DNA from: Bdellovibrionaceae bacterium UBA2339
GTDB lineage: Bacteria > Bdellovibrionota > Bdellovibrionia > Bdellovibrionales > JAMPXM01
Assembly: GCA_002344785.1 (NCBI GenBank)
Contig: DDUL01000056.1
Coordinates: 1-64,000 of the forward strand
Direction of reading: 5' to 3'
DNA: 64,000 nucleotides
The notes beneath the pieces were generated by a model, which was given only the letters and a program-made list of their open reading frames with translations, did no database searches and was not told where the DNA came from. The position numbers were made by a program, and so were the translations under genes. Shown one piece after another: positions 42,783 to 50,602 of the stretch (within the stretch, counting starts at the first letter, position 1; every line of letters starts with the position of its first letter).

Positions 42783-43985
42783 ATGGCAGCCGCACACTCA
42801 CATGCCCCCGTTGCTCCTGGGCAGTTCGTCCCGAGTAAATCGCTTCGCACTTTGTATGCGGGGGCGATCTTCTTTGGACTGGTCCTGTTCGCCGTCGCGC
42901 TCTGGAAAGATCCGACGCGAGCTTGGCACGGATATCTGACATCTTACATGTATTGGACCAATCTGGCGTTGGGCGGATTGTTCTTTGCCGCCATTCAACA
43001 CGTAGCTAAAGCGGGTTGGTCGGTGACGATTCGTCGAATCGCCGAAAGCTTCACGGCTTTCCTGCCCGTAGCGGCTGTCGGTGCGGTGGCTTGGTTGATT
43101 GGCTCCAAGCATCTCTATGAGTGGTTGGATCAAAGTTTGGTTGCGAAAGACGCGATCCTGCAAGGCAAGTCGGCTTACCTCAATGCCAAGGCGATGATTT
43201 TCCGAACTGTGTTGTTCTTCGGACTCTGGCTGTTCTTCTCCAAGGTCATCATCGGTCGAAGTTTGCAGCAAGACGAAGATGGAAAAGTCGAGCACACGGT
43301 GAAAAACGTCGGTTGGTCGATTGCATTCCTTTTGGTGTTTGCGCTGTCGTACTCGTTCTTTACTGTCGACACCTTGATGTCGCTTCAGCCGCACTGGTTC
43401 TCTACGATTTGGGGCGTTTACAACTTTGCAGGTTTGTTCCAGAGCTTCTTGGCCATGTTGGTGATTTTCACGATCTACACCATGAAAAAGGGCTGGCTGC
43501 GTGGCCTTGTCAGTGAGGACCATCTGCATGATCTCGGTAAGTTCCTCAAAGGCTTCACCGTGTTCATGGCGTACATTGGTTTTTCGCAATTCATTTTGAT
43601 TTGGTACGCCAACCTTCCGGAAGAAACGATTTTCTACCTGGCGCGCTCAAATGGCTGGTGGATGACAATTTCAGTGAGTCTTTTGCTGCTGAAGTTTGCC
43701 GTGCCGTTTTTGCTGCTGCTTCCGAAGTGGGCTAAGCGCACGCCGGGCCATTTGGTCATGGTTTCCGTGCTCATTTTGATCATGCAGTACGTGGATATTC
43801 ATTGGATGGTTTATCCGACTCTCGATCCGTATCAGCCGCTGTTTTCATGGCCTGAAGTGGGAAGTTTTGCATTGTTCGGCGGACTTTTCTTGTGGTCCGT
43901 GACGCGCTTCCTCGCGGGGCATAAACTGGTTCCTGTGAAGGATCCGCGGATCCAAGAGGCCATTCATCATCACGTCGCTTATTGA
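42783..43985 (+). CDS. actF: Alternative complex III subunit ActF
   Basis: The 400-residue membrane protein has about ten hydrophobic helices and resembles ActC in topology (WKDPTRAWHGYLTSYMYW and later FIGF-like helices), though it lacks Fe-S or heme motifs. It completes the actABCDEF order. ACGGAG precedes ATG 42783, preferred to TTG 42777. No cytochrome oxidase genes follow, unlike in many act clusters. Confidence 0.9.
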   Translation: MAAAHSHAPVAPGQFVPSKSLRTLYAGAIFFGLVLFAVALWKDPTRAWHGYLTSYMYWTNLALGGLFFAAIQHVAKAGWSVTIRRIAESFTAFLPVAAVGAVAWLIGSKHLYEWLDQSLVAKDAILQGKSAYLNAKAMIFRTVLFFGLWLFFSKVIIGRSLQQDEDGKVEHTVKNVGWSIAFLLVFALSYSFFTVDTLMSLQPHWFSTIWGVYNFAGLFQSFLAMLVIFTIYTMKKGWLRGLVSEDHLHDLGKFLKGFTVFMAYIGFSQFILIWYANLPEETIFYLARSNGWWMTISVSLLLLKFAVPFLLLLPKWAKRTPGHLVMVSVLILIMQYVDIHWMVYPTLDPYQPLFSWPEVGSFALFGGLFLWSVTRFLAGHKLVPVKDPRIQEAIHHHVAY

Positions 43986-44137
43986 GCGAGTGGCCTGATG
44001 AGGGCCGAAAGTCTGGATCTGCTGCCTTCGGCCTCGTCGATCACGACGGGGCCGTTCAGTTTGTGGCAAGCTTGCACGGGTGAAAATTGGCCGAGCCCAT
44101 GGGCCCGATTCACCATCAAGCCTTGAGGAGACCAGGC

Positions 44138-45319
44138 ATGTCGAATTCACCGGACTTGAATGCAAGGTCGGATTCTTCCGCTCACACTGCGGATCAGCGT
44201 TTGAAACTCCGTCTTGGTGCGCAACTGAAGTCGGCCTCTCAGCAGCTTCGTCAGGGTTGGGAGCGTGGTTGGGAGATCATTCGCGTGCGCGAGATGCAGC
44301 CCCAAAGTGTCGAGGCCGCGCCGCTGAAGACCTCGGCTATGCCGCTGACTTCGACGGATTTGCGGGACGCCAAAACTTCATCGGGCGCCGTCGTCGATCG
44401 GCAAGTCTTAAAGCTTCAAGATGGTCGCCGAGTTTCATTTCGCACTTTGGGAACTGAAGGCGCGAAGGAATGGATTCTGTTCCACCACGGTTATCCGGGA
44501 TCCTCTTGTCAGGCCAAATTGATGCACGAGCTTGCGCGCGAGCACGGCTGGGGAGTTTTGGCCATTGATCGACCCGGCTTTGCGCAAAGTGACTTCGATG
44601 CGGGTCGAAGCCTCAAGACGACAGCCTATGACGCCATTGAGGTGGCGACGAAACTGGGAGTCTCGAGATTTCACGTCGTGGGTGTGTCAGGCGGAGCGCC
44701 TTATGCATTGGCCACAGCCGCGGCAGCGCCACAGCGCACGCGATCGTTGTCGACAGTCGGCGGCTTGGCGCAGTTGGCGGCGCCAGATCTTGAGGCGAAG
44801 CTATCGGCATTTGAAAAATTCTGTGTTCGCCGAGCTCGCAGTGGTGGAGTGACGGCACATTTACTTTTTGGCTGGATGGAGCGCGGTGTTCGCCAAGATG
44901 AAGAGGCCGTGATCAAGAGATGGATTGATCGATTAGCTCCCGCGGACCGAGCTGAGATGGAGAAACCTGAGCTTCGCGAAGTTTTAGTGAGTTCCCTGAA
45001 GGAAGCCATCGAGCCAGGTATTCGGGGTGTGATCGCGGATCTCAGACTTTTAGCCTCGCCCTGGGACTTTAGCCTTGAGCATGTGGACTCGCCGGCCTGG
45101 ATCTGGCACGGGACGGAGGACAATGTTGTGCCTTACGCACATGGGGTTTATTTGGCCACGGGACTCAGGAAGGCGAGGCTGATGACGGTGGAGGGCGCGG
45201 GCCACTACTCGCTTTGTCTCACGGAGCGGCAGAAGATTGTGGAGCAAATCCTGAGCTTTGCGGAACAAAGCGACGCGAGACCGCCGGTCCGGTCCGCTCT
45301 GAGCCCTGAGCTGACTTGA
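44138..45319 (+). CDS. Alpha/beta hydrolase
   Basis: The 393-residue protein has a soluble N-terminal 85 residues with no known domain, then an alpha/beta hydrolase core with oxyanion HGYPGSS, nucleophile elbow VGVSGGAPYAL, Asp-loop WHGTEDNVVPYAHG and His loop VEGAGHYSLCL, so the catalytic triad is intact. GAGGAG precedes ATG 44138, which is preferred over an earlier in-frame codon at 44087. Substrate is unknown. Confidence 0.85.
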   Translation: MSNSPDLNARSDSSAHTADQRLKLRLGAQLKSASQQLRQGWERGWEIIRVREMQPQSVEAAPLKTSAMPLTSTDLRDAKTSSGAVVDRQVLKLQDGRRVSFRTLGTEGAKEWILFHHGYPGSSCQAKLMHELAREHGWGVLAIDRPGFAQSDFDAGRSLKTTAYDAIEVATKLGVSRFHVVGVSGGAPYALATAAAAPQRTRSLSTVGGLAQLAAPDLEAKLSAFEKFCVRRARSGGVTAHLLFGWMERGVRQDEEAVIKRWIDRLAPADRAEMEKPELREVLVSSLKEAIEPGIRGVIADLRLLASPWDFSLEHVDSPAWIWHGTEDNVVPYAHGVYLATGLRKARLMTVEGAGHYSLCLTERQKIVEQILSFAEQSDARPPVRSALSPELT

Positions 45320-45344
45320 GTTTTCCCTCTGATTCCGCTACGCT
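45316..45344 (+). promoter_or_regulatory. Candidate promoter of the thrS leader ORF
   Basis: TTGAGT (45316-45321) overlaps the hydrolase stop, and TACGCT (45339-45344) follows after 17 bases. The leader-ORF ATG (45352) comes seven bases later, the same near-leaderless geometry seen at other genes here. Confidence 0.4.
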
Positions 45345-45351
45345 GAAGTCT

Positions 45352-45474
45352 ATGGCGTCCCCTATGGCGAAGCTTCCACATTCAATGTCTTTGGCCACAA
45401 AGACTTTGTCTTTTTCGATCGCACACACGTGTGCGCCAACGCTCGTGCGTTGGACGACCGCGCTCGTTTCATGA
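45352..45474 (+). CDS. Threonine-rich leader ORF upstream of thrS (40 codons)
   Basis: An ORF reads from ATG 45352 to TGA 45472-45474. It encodes 40 residues, six of them Thr (positions 16, 18, 26, 30, 35, 36), with a Trp-Thr-Thr near the end. The stop overlaps the thrS ATG as ATGA, the standard coupling arrangement. The 3' half spans two perfect stem-loops: GCACAC/GTGTGC (45421-45426 with 45429-45434) and CCAACGC/GCGTTGG (45436-45442 with 45447-45453, loop TCGT). A promoter-like element ends seven bases before the ATG. I infer a leader peptide or coupled upstream ORF that controls thrS; it may instead be chance. Confidence 0.45.
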   Translation: MASPMAKLPHSMSLATKTLSFSIAHTCAPTLVRWTTALVS

Positions 45475-47504
45475 GCGTTCAGGTCACTCTTCCCGACGGA
45501 AAGCAGATCGACTTCGACCGTGAACCCACAGTTCTTGAGGTGGCCGCAAGAATTGGCGCTGGGTTGGCGAAGGCGACTTTGGGCGCGAAGTTCAATGGCG
45601 CTCCCGCGATCGTGGATTTGCGCGCTCGCGTCCCCAATGGCACTCGCATTGAAATTATCACGTCGAAAGTGCCCGAAGGCCTTGAGGTGATTCGTCATTC
45701 CGCCGCACACGTCATGGCCCATGCTGTTCAACAGTTGTGGCCGGATGTGAAGGTCACCATCGGACCTGTGGTCGAAAATGGCTTCTATTATGACTTTGAT
45801 AGTCCGCGGCCTTTCACGCCGGAAGACTTCGCGAAGATCGAAAAGAAGATGATGGAGATCATTGCGGCGGATCTTGAGATTCGTCGTGAGGAAGTTCCGT
45901 GGCGTGAGGCCAAGGATCGGTTCGCGAAGCTCGGCGAGAAGTTCAAGCTTGAACTCATCGATGATATTCACGCCAAGTCCGGCGATGAGATGGTCGGCGT
46001 TTATCATAATGGTGATCAGTGGTTTGATTTGTGTCGCGGGCCTCATGTGCAGCGTACAGGACAGATCAAGGCCGTGAAGCTGATGTCCCTGGCCGGCGCT
46101 TACTGGCGTGGTGATGAAAAGCGTGAGCAGCTTCAGCGCGTTTATGCCACGGCATTTGCGGACAAAAAGGATCTTGAACAGCACCTGACCCGCCTCGAAG
46201 AAGCTAAGAAGCGTGATCATCGCAAGCTGGGCAAAGATCTGGGCCTATTCATGTTTCATCCGTATGCTCCGGGCTCGCCGTTTTTCACAGGCAAAGGTGC
46301 CACGATCTACAATGAACTCGTGGGCTTGATGCGGGATCTGTATCGTGAATTTGGCTACCATGAAGTGATCACGCCGCAGATTTTTGATGTGGAGTTGTTT
46401 AAGACTTCCGGTCACTACGCGAACTATCGCGAGAACATGTACTTCACCTCGATTGATCAGGCGGCGCAGAAGGATCAGCTTGAAGGCGTCGATGTTCGTC
46501 AATCGTCGATGAAGCCGATGAACTGCCCGTCGCACTGCTTGATGTTTGGCGCTGAGAAGAAATCTTATCGCGAACTTCCGTGGCGCATTGCTGATTTCGG
46601 GCGACTGCATCGCTTTGAGCGAAGCGGTGTGATGCATGGACTGACGCGAGTTCGAACTTTTTGCCAAGACGACGCTCACATTTTTTGCACGCGCGCCCAA
46701 ATGAAGGCGGAGATTGTCGACTTCATGCGCTTGACGAAAAAGACCTACGAATTGCTCGGCATGACTGAGTTTCGCGTCTTAGTGGCGACCCGCCCTGAGA
46801 ACCGTATGGGCTCGGATCAGGTTTGGGATGAGGCGGAGAGCGCCTTGGAAGAAGGCTTGAAGGCTCTGCAGATTCCTTATGCGTTGAGTCCGGGTGAAGG
46901 CGCGTTCTACGGCCCCAAGATCGAGATTCATTTCGTGGATGCGATCGGGCGCAGTTGGCAGCTCGGTACGATCCAGGTCGACTTCAACATGCCAGAGTCC
47001 TTTGGACTTGAGTATGTCGGGGACGATAATCAGGCGCATCGGCCGGTGATGCTCCATCGCGCGATCTTGGGTTCGCTTGAGCGATTCATTGGCATTTACA
47101 TCGAGCACACCAGTGGCAAGTTCCCGACTTGGCTTGCGCCCGAACAAGTTTATGTTCTCAACGTCACGGATCGCCAGGAAGAGTACGCGAAAGAGATTCT
47201 CAAGCGTTTGCGAGGCCAAGGCGTGCGCGTGCACTTTGATGATCGCAATGAAAAGCTGGGATTCAAGATTCGCGAAGCGCAGCTGGCGCGTGTGCCGTAT
47301 ATGTTGGTGATCGGTGATCAAGAGGTGCAGAATCGCACCGTCACTTTGCGTTTGAATAGTGGAGCTCAAATCAGTGCACTTCAGCTTGAGGAGTTCGAGC
47401 GGCTTTTGGTCGCCGAAATTCGCGAGCGTCGTCTCGAGTCGCCATGGGCGGCTCAATCCGGCGAGGGTGCGAAGTCAAAATCTAACGAGGAGGTCAGCCA
47501 TTAA
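45471..47504 (+). CDS. thrS: Threonyl-tRNA synthetase
   Basis: The full class II enzyme has a TGS domain (VTLPDGKQIDFDREPTVLE), an editing domain with HSAAHVMAHA near residue 76, catalytic motifs 1-3 (motif 2 FGRLHRFERSGVMHGLTRVR; motif 3 MLHRAILGSLERF), metal-binding Cys in MNCPSHCLMF, and a C-terminal anticodon domain. At 677 residues it is slightly above the E. coli length. ATG 45471 is chosen over an earlier in-frame GTG because it starts at the TGS domain and overlaps the leader-ORF stop. The stop overlaps the infC start. Confidence 0.95.
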   Translation: MSVQVTLPDGKQIDFDREPTVLEVAARIGAGLAKATLGAKFNGAPAIVDLRARVPNGTRIEIITSKVPEGLEVIRHSAAHVMAHAVQQLWPDVKVTIGPVVENGFYYDFDSPRPFTPEDFAKIEKKMMEIIAADLEIRREEVPWREAKDRFAKLGEKFKLELIDDIHAKSGDEMVGVYHNGDQWFDLCRGPHVQRTGQIKAVKLMSLAGAYWRGDEKREQLQRVYATAFADKKDLEQHLTRLEEAKKRDHRKLGKDLGLFMFHPYAPGSPFFTGKGATIYNELVGLMRDLYREFGYHEVITPQIFDVELFKTSGHYANYRENMYFTSIDQAAQKDQLEGVDVRQSSMKPMNCPSHCLMFGAEKKSYRELPWRIADFGRLHRFERSGVMHGLTRVRTFCQDDAHIFCTRAQMKAEIVDFMRLTKKTYELLGMTEFRVLVATRPENRMGSDQVWDEAESALEEGLKALQIPYALSPGEGAFYGPKIEIHFVDAIGRSWQLGTIQVDFNMPESFGLEYVGDDNQAHRPVMLHRAILGSLERFIGIYIEHTSGKFPTWLAPEQVYVLNVTDRQEEYAKEILKRLRGQGVRVHFDDRNEKLGFKIREAQLARVPYMLVIGDQEVQNRTVTLRLNSGAQISALQLEEFERLLVAEIRERRLESPWAAQSGEGAKSKSNEEVSH

Positions 47505-48318
47505 CAGTGGCGGATTTGGACGTCCCCCGGGATCGGGTGGACCAGGTGGTGGTGGTGGTTTTGGTCGTCCCCCCGGATCGGGTGGGCCTGGCGGATTTCG
47601 TCCGGGTGGACCCGGTGGCCCTGGTGGTGGAGGTCCGCGTCCAGCTGGCCCTCGGCCATTTGGTGGCGGCGGTGGCCCAGGCGGTCCCGGTGGCGGCCCA
47701 GGCGGCGGACCCGGAGCTCCTCGTTTTGATCGCGGACCCAGGCGTGGACCTGTCCAAAAAGACGGTCCTCGCACCAACCGTGAAATTCGAGTTCCCGAAG
47801 TGCGCGTGATCGGCGAAGACGGCTCGATGCTCGGAATTTTTCCGACGCAAGAAGCTGTTCGCATGGCCGAGGACAAAGGCCTTGATCTGATCGAAGTGGC
47901 GCCGACGGCAAAGCCGCCGACCTGCAAGATCGCGGACTACGGAAAGTACCGATACGAGCAAAAACAAAAAGAGCGCGAGGCGCGAAAGAACCAAGTTGTG
48001 ATCACCATTAAGGAGATCCAGCTTCGACCGCGCACCGACGAGCATGATTTGCAAGTGAAGCTCAAGAAAGCTCGCGAATTCATTCTCGAAGGTGACAAGG
48101 TGAAGGTGAACCTTCGCTTTTACGGTCGCGAGATGGCGCATCAGGAACTGGGGATCGAGCTGCTCAGGCGCGTGACCACAGATCTCGGTGACATCGCGAT
48201 GGTGGAAAGTCCGCCGAAGATGGAAGGCAAGCAGATGTTCGTACTGCTGGCTCCGGATAAAGAGAAGATCAAAGACTACGAAAAGAAAATCGCTGAGGCT
48301 GCATCTAAGCCTGAGTGA
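47500..48318 (+). CDS. infC: Translation initiation factor IF-3 with Gly/Pro-rich N-terminal extension; ATT start
   Basis: GAGGAGGT (47487-47494) lies five bases before ATT at 47500; no ATG, GTG or TTG lies in frame nearby. An AUU start is a conserved autoregulatory feature of infC in several bacteria. The ATT shares bases with the thrS TAA. Residues 2 to about 88 are Gly/Pro/Arg-rich repeats (GRPPGSGGPGGG type). From about residue 92 the protein matches IF3: N-domain VPEVRVIGEDGSMLGIFPTQ, linker, then C-domain with KTKEIQL-like ITIKEIQLRPRTDEHD. IF3 keeps 30S and 50S apart and proofreads start codons. Confidence 0.9.
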   Translation: MNSGGFGRPPGSGGPGGGGGFGRPPGSGGPGGFRPGGPGGPGGGGPRPAGPRPFGGGGGPGGPGGGPGGGPGAPRFDRGPRRGPVQKDGPRTNREIRVPEVRVIGEDGSMLGIFPTQEAVRMAEDKGLDLIEVAPTAKPPTCKIADYGKYRYEQKQKEREARKNQVVITIKEIQLRPRTDEHDLQVKLKKAREFILEGDKVKVNLRFYGREMAHQELGIELLRRVTTDLGDIAMVESPPKMEGKQMFVLLAPDKEKIKDYEKKIAEAASKPE

Positions 48319-48335
48319 AGACACTCAATGACTCT

Positions 48336-48363
48336 AAAAGCCCCTCTTCGTGAGGGGCTTTTT
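48336..48363. terminator. Bidirectional terminator after infC
   Basis: AAAAGCCCCTC (48336-48346) pairs with GAGGGGCTTTT (48352-48362) around a 5-nt loop. The T-run serves the plus strand and the A-run serves the convergent minus-strand gene that ends at 48363. Confidence 0.85.
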
Positions 48364-48644
48364 CATTTGGACGTTTCGACATCCTTGGCGGACTTGAGGG
48401 CCGTGGTGGCGACGATCAGCTGCACGCGCGCACCTCGTTTCAGAGGCTTGAGGTAAGCGAGTTGTTCGCTGTTGAGCTCGGACTTTTTGATCTCATAGAT
48501 CAGTTGAGCTGTTTGAATCTTGAGGGTCTTTTCGTCAAAGGCCTTAATTTCGCCATCAATCTGAAACACTCCTAAGGCGAGAGCTGCCGTTTGCGCGAAC
48601 GCCAACGTGGCCAGCGCAAATGACATGAGCCATGACTTTGTCAT
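48363..48644 (-). CDS. Small exported protein, 93 aa
   Basis: The ATG at 48644 follows AAGGAG, so the much longer frame upstream is rejected. The signal peptide (WLMSFALATLAFAQTAALA) precedes a roughly 70-residue mature region (GEIKAFDEKTLKIQTAQLIYE) that looks like a small beta-barrel or KOW-type fold. Nothing identifies a function. It overlaps the upstream secreted-protein gene by four bases (ATGA), so the two are probably co-expressed. Confidence 0.65.
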   Translation of the reverse strand: MTKSWLMSFALATLAFAQTAALALGVFQIDGEIKAFDEKTLKIQTAQLIYEIKKSELNSEQLAYLKPLKRGARVQLIVATTALKSAKDVETSK

Positions 48645-49210
48645 CGTGAAACTCCTTGCGGTGGCTGCACGCCATCTTGTTGTACGCGGAAACCGGAATG
48701 CTGCTGTTGGGGAAGTGGCCGAAGTGCCCAATGGCGAGCGGCGCCCGCATCGCGCGAGTTCACGCATTCGTTCACGCGTGGGCACTCGGGCGCGCCGCTG
48801 GAGTTCTTTCGCCCAAGGCATTGCACGTTCATGAAAGTGACCTCGGGCTGAAATCCCATGGCGCCAGAGCCGGCACCGCGCATGACGGTGTTGCTGATCT
48901 CGGTGTCGCTCAGTTGGTCGAACTTTTTGCCGGAGTTTTGTTGTTCGATGTAGAGCCGAAGTCGAGCTGTGAGTGGCGTGCAAGTCGCGGTGTAGGAGCA
49001 AAAGATTTGCGGTTGCGATGGGTCTGTCCGTACGTTCGCGTTGGCACATTGAACTTCGGCAGTGTCGGAGTAAAACGCGCCCGCACCGGGCGGCGTGCCG
49101 CAAGCGAATTGCACGCGTTCGTTGGCGAGGGTCGGTGTCGCGATCGAAGTGATGCCGCAGATGGCGAGCGTCAGTAAAAGTCGGCTCGTGTTTCGCCTTG
49201 TGGTTCGCAT
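48641..49210 (-). CDS. Secreted cysteine-containing protein of unknown function
   Basis: GGAGG lies seven bases before ATG 49210. A signal peptide (LLLTLAICGITSIATPTLA) precedes a mature domain with seven cysteines (VQFACGT, EVQCAN, IFCSYTATCTPLT, NVQCLG, PECPRVNEC) that probably form disulfides. The last 45 residues are Gln/Arg-rich and differ from the rest, so a frameshift near 48770 cannot be excluded, although the four-base overlap with the next gene supports the frame as read. Confidence 0.55.
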   Translation of the reverse strand: MRTTRRNTSRLLLTLAICGITSIATPTLANERVQFACGTPPGAGAFYSDTAEVQCANANVRTDPSQPQIFCSYTATCTPLTARLRLYIEQQNSGKKFDQLSDTEISNTVMRGAGSGAMGFQPEVTFMNVQCLGRKNSSGAPECPRVNECVNSRDAGAARHWALRPLPQQQHSGFRVQQDGVQPPQGVSR

Positions 49211-49322
49211 AGGGGCCTCCTCACATAATTTTGAGTTAAGCTTGGAGAGCTCACAAGTCGAGTCGAAGTGAGCTGGGAAAAAGTATGCCGATCGTCGAGT
49301 TTGTAGGGCTTCAGTGAACCGT

Positions 49323-49682
49323 TTAGCTGTTCGTTGGGCTGAGCCAAAGCCACCAGGTGAGTCGAGGGCCAATCTCCCAACTTGCGAGATTGGCGAGCAG
49401 CGAAGTGAGCAGCCATGCGGGCCAGCGTCGCCAAGTGTGGGTCGTGGATGCATGCAGAGCGGCCTCGCCCCACCAGGCAAAGAGTTCTGCGCTGAGAATC
49501 GCGGTGAGCCAAGTCAGGCCCATCGCCATATGGCCAAAGAAGATGGTCGGGTGGGTGATGAGATTCGCGAGTGTGGTGAGACCCAATGAGCGCGCCGGTG
49601 TCAGGCCGATTTGTCGATGCCAGAAGTAGAAGAATATGAGTTCGAGCGCATTGGATTGCAGGAATGTGATCACATACGCCAT
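49323..49682 (-). CDS. Small polytopic membrane protein, 119 aa
   Basis: About three hydrophobic helices, with a TTLANLITHPTIFF segment and ELFAWWGEA pattern, match a widespread group of uncharacterised small membrane proteins that share an N-L-x-T-x-P and E-x6-E arrangement. Overlaps the upstream membrane gene by 13 bases. Function unknown. Confidence 0.6.
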   Translation of the reverse strand: MAYVITFLQSNALELIFFYFWHRQIGLTPARSLGLTTLANLITHPTIFFGHMAMGLTWLTAILSAELFAWWGEAALHASTTHTWRRWPAWLLTSLLANLASWEIGPRLTWWLWLSPTNS

Positions 49683-50026
49683 TGGGAGGACTCTCGACGA
49701 AGGCGTAGGGCACTCAAGCTGATCACGAGACTCCAGAGCGCAAAGAGCGCGATATCATCGAAGATCCCCTTGCGTGTCGTGGGTTGCGAAAGAATTTCGG
49801 GATAGGCATTTTGCCAAAGCCCTAGGGGTGTCAGCAGGCTGGCCTGTTGCAATGTCACTTGGCCACGCGGAGGAAATTGGTAGTCCGCCGCATACGACAA
49901 GGCCACCACGGCGAGCACGAGAGCTGCGTTGTGGAGGCCCAGCGAAAAGCGCCAACGACTCGGCCTTGCTACGGCCGAGTGGTGGGTGTGTTTCGGATTG
50001 TTAGCGGCAGGTGTTTTGGGTCGCAT
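49670..50026 (-). CDS. Small membrane protein, 118 aa
   Basis: Two hydrophobic segments (NAALVLAVVALSYAA near residues 32-47 and FDDIALFALWSLVISLSAL near 88-106) flank a periplasmic loop containing FPPRGQVTLQQASLLTP. No recognised family. It overlaps both neighbours, the downstream one by 13 bases and the upstream secreted-protein gene by 26, so the three read as one unit. Confidence 0.55.
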   Translation of the reverse strand: MRPKTPAANNPKHTHHSAVARPSRWRFSLGLHNAALVLAVVALSYAADYQFPPRGQVTLQQASLLTPLGLWQNAYPEILSQPTTRKGIFDDIALFALWSLVISLSALRLRRESSQWRM

Positions 50027-50471
50027 CGTTCAGATCGAGCGGAAATGCGTCGCCGGCCAGGTCGTGCTTGTAGTTCGGGTCATGCACCTTGTGCAGAGAG
50101 ATTTGGCACTCGACTTGGGGGGCCGGGACCACGCGGGGCTGCGATCCGCCGTTGGTTGTCGGCTCATCGACGATCTTCACGCCCGAGCATCCCAAAACGA
50201 GGTTCCAGCCATTTGAAGCAATCAAGAGTGAGCGTTCGTTGAGCTTGCGAAGCGCGGCCTCTTGGGGTGGCACCATGATGTCGAGAACGGTGCGGGAGCT
50301 TGGGAGTAGCTGCATGAATTTACCAGCGTCCTCGCCATAAAACTTGATCACTTGGCCATCGCGCATGGAGCCGGGGTTAATGCCTTTGACATCAACAAAG
50401 GCAATGCCGCCATCGTTGGCGAAGGCGTGGGTGCTGAGGATGAGGCTGAGGGCCAAAAGCAGGGACCGCAT
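50001..50471 (-). CDS. Secreted protein of unknown function, 156 aa
   Basis: The signal peptide is clear (RSLLLALSLILSTHAFA). The mature protein has three cysteines and a segment LIASNGWNLVLGCSGVKIVDE; no domain is recognised. It is the first gene of a three-gene minus-strand set with the two membrane proteins, and AAAGGAGT lies just before its ATG. Confidence 0.6.
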   Translation of the reverse strand: MRSLLLALSLILSTHAFANDGGIAFVDVKGINPGSMRDGQVIKFYGEDAGKFMQLLPSSRTVLDIMVPPQEAALRKLNERSLLIASNGWNLVLGCSGVKIVDEPTTNGGSQPRVVPAPQVECQISLHKVHDPNYKHDLAGDAFPLDLNDATQNTCR

Positions 50472-50573
50472 AGAGAAGACTCCTTTTAGGTGAGGGGGGA
50501 CGGGCTTGATCTAGCGGAACTTCTGAGGTGCGTCATATGTGAGCTAAGACCCTGAAAAGCCTTTAGGGTTGGG

Positions 50574-50602
50574 TTGCCAGGGTCGGTGAAGTGCTGTTAC
50601 AA
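50574..50602 (+). promoter_or_regulatory. Candidate promoter of rpmI-rplT
   Basis: TTGCCA (50574-50579) and TTACAA (50597-50602) are 17 bases apart. A leader of about 100 bases would result. It contains two copies of GACCGCCGG (near 50657 and 50687) and other self-complementary GC-rich segments, which could be an L20 autoregulatory leader, but I could not fold it. Confidence 0.4.

Noticed and set aside
43998..44040. Possible terminator after actF (GGCCGAA at 44003-44009 with TTCGGCC at 44027-44033)
   Set aside because: The 17-base loop is long and no T-run follows, so I do not call it a terminator.
45219..46220. 333-codon minus-strand open frame
   Set aside because: It runs opposite thrS, whose TGS and editing motifs are clear.
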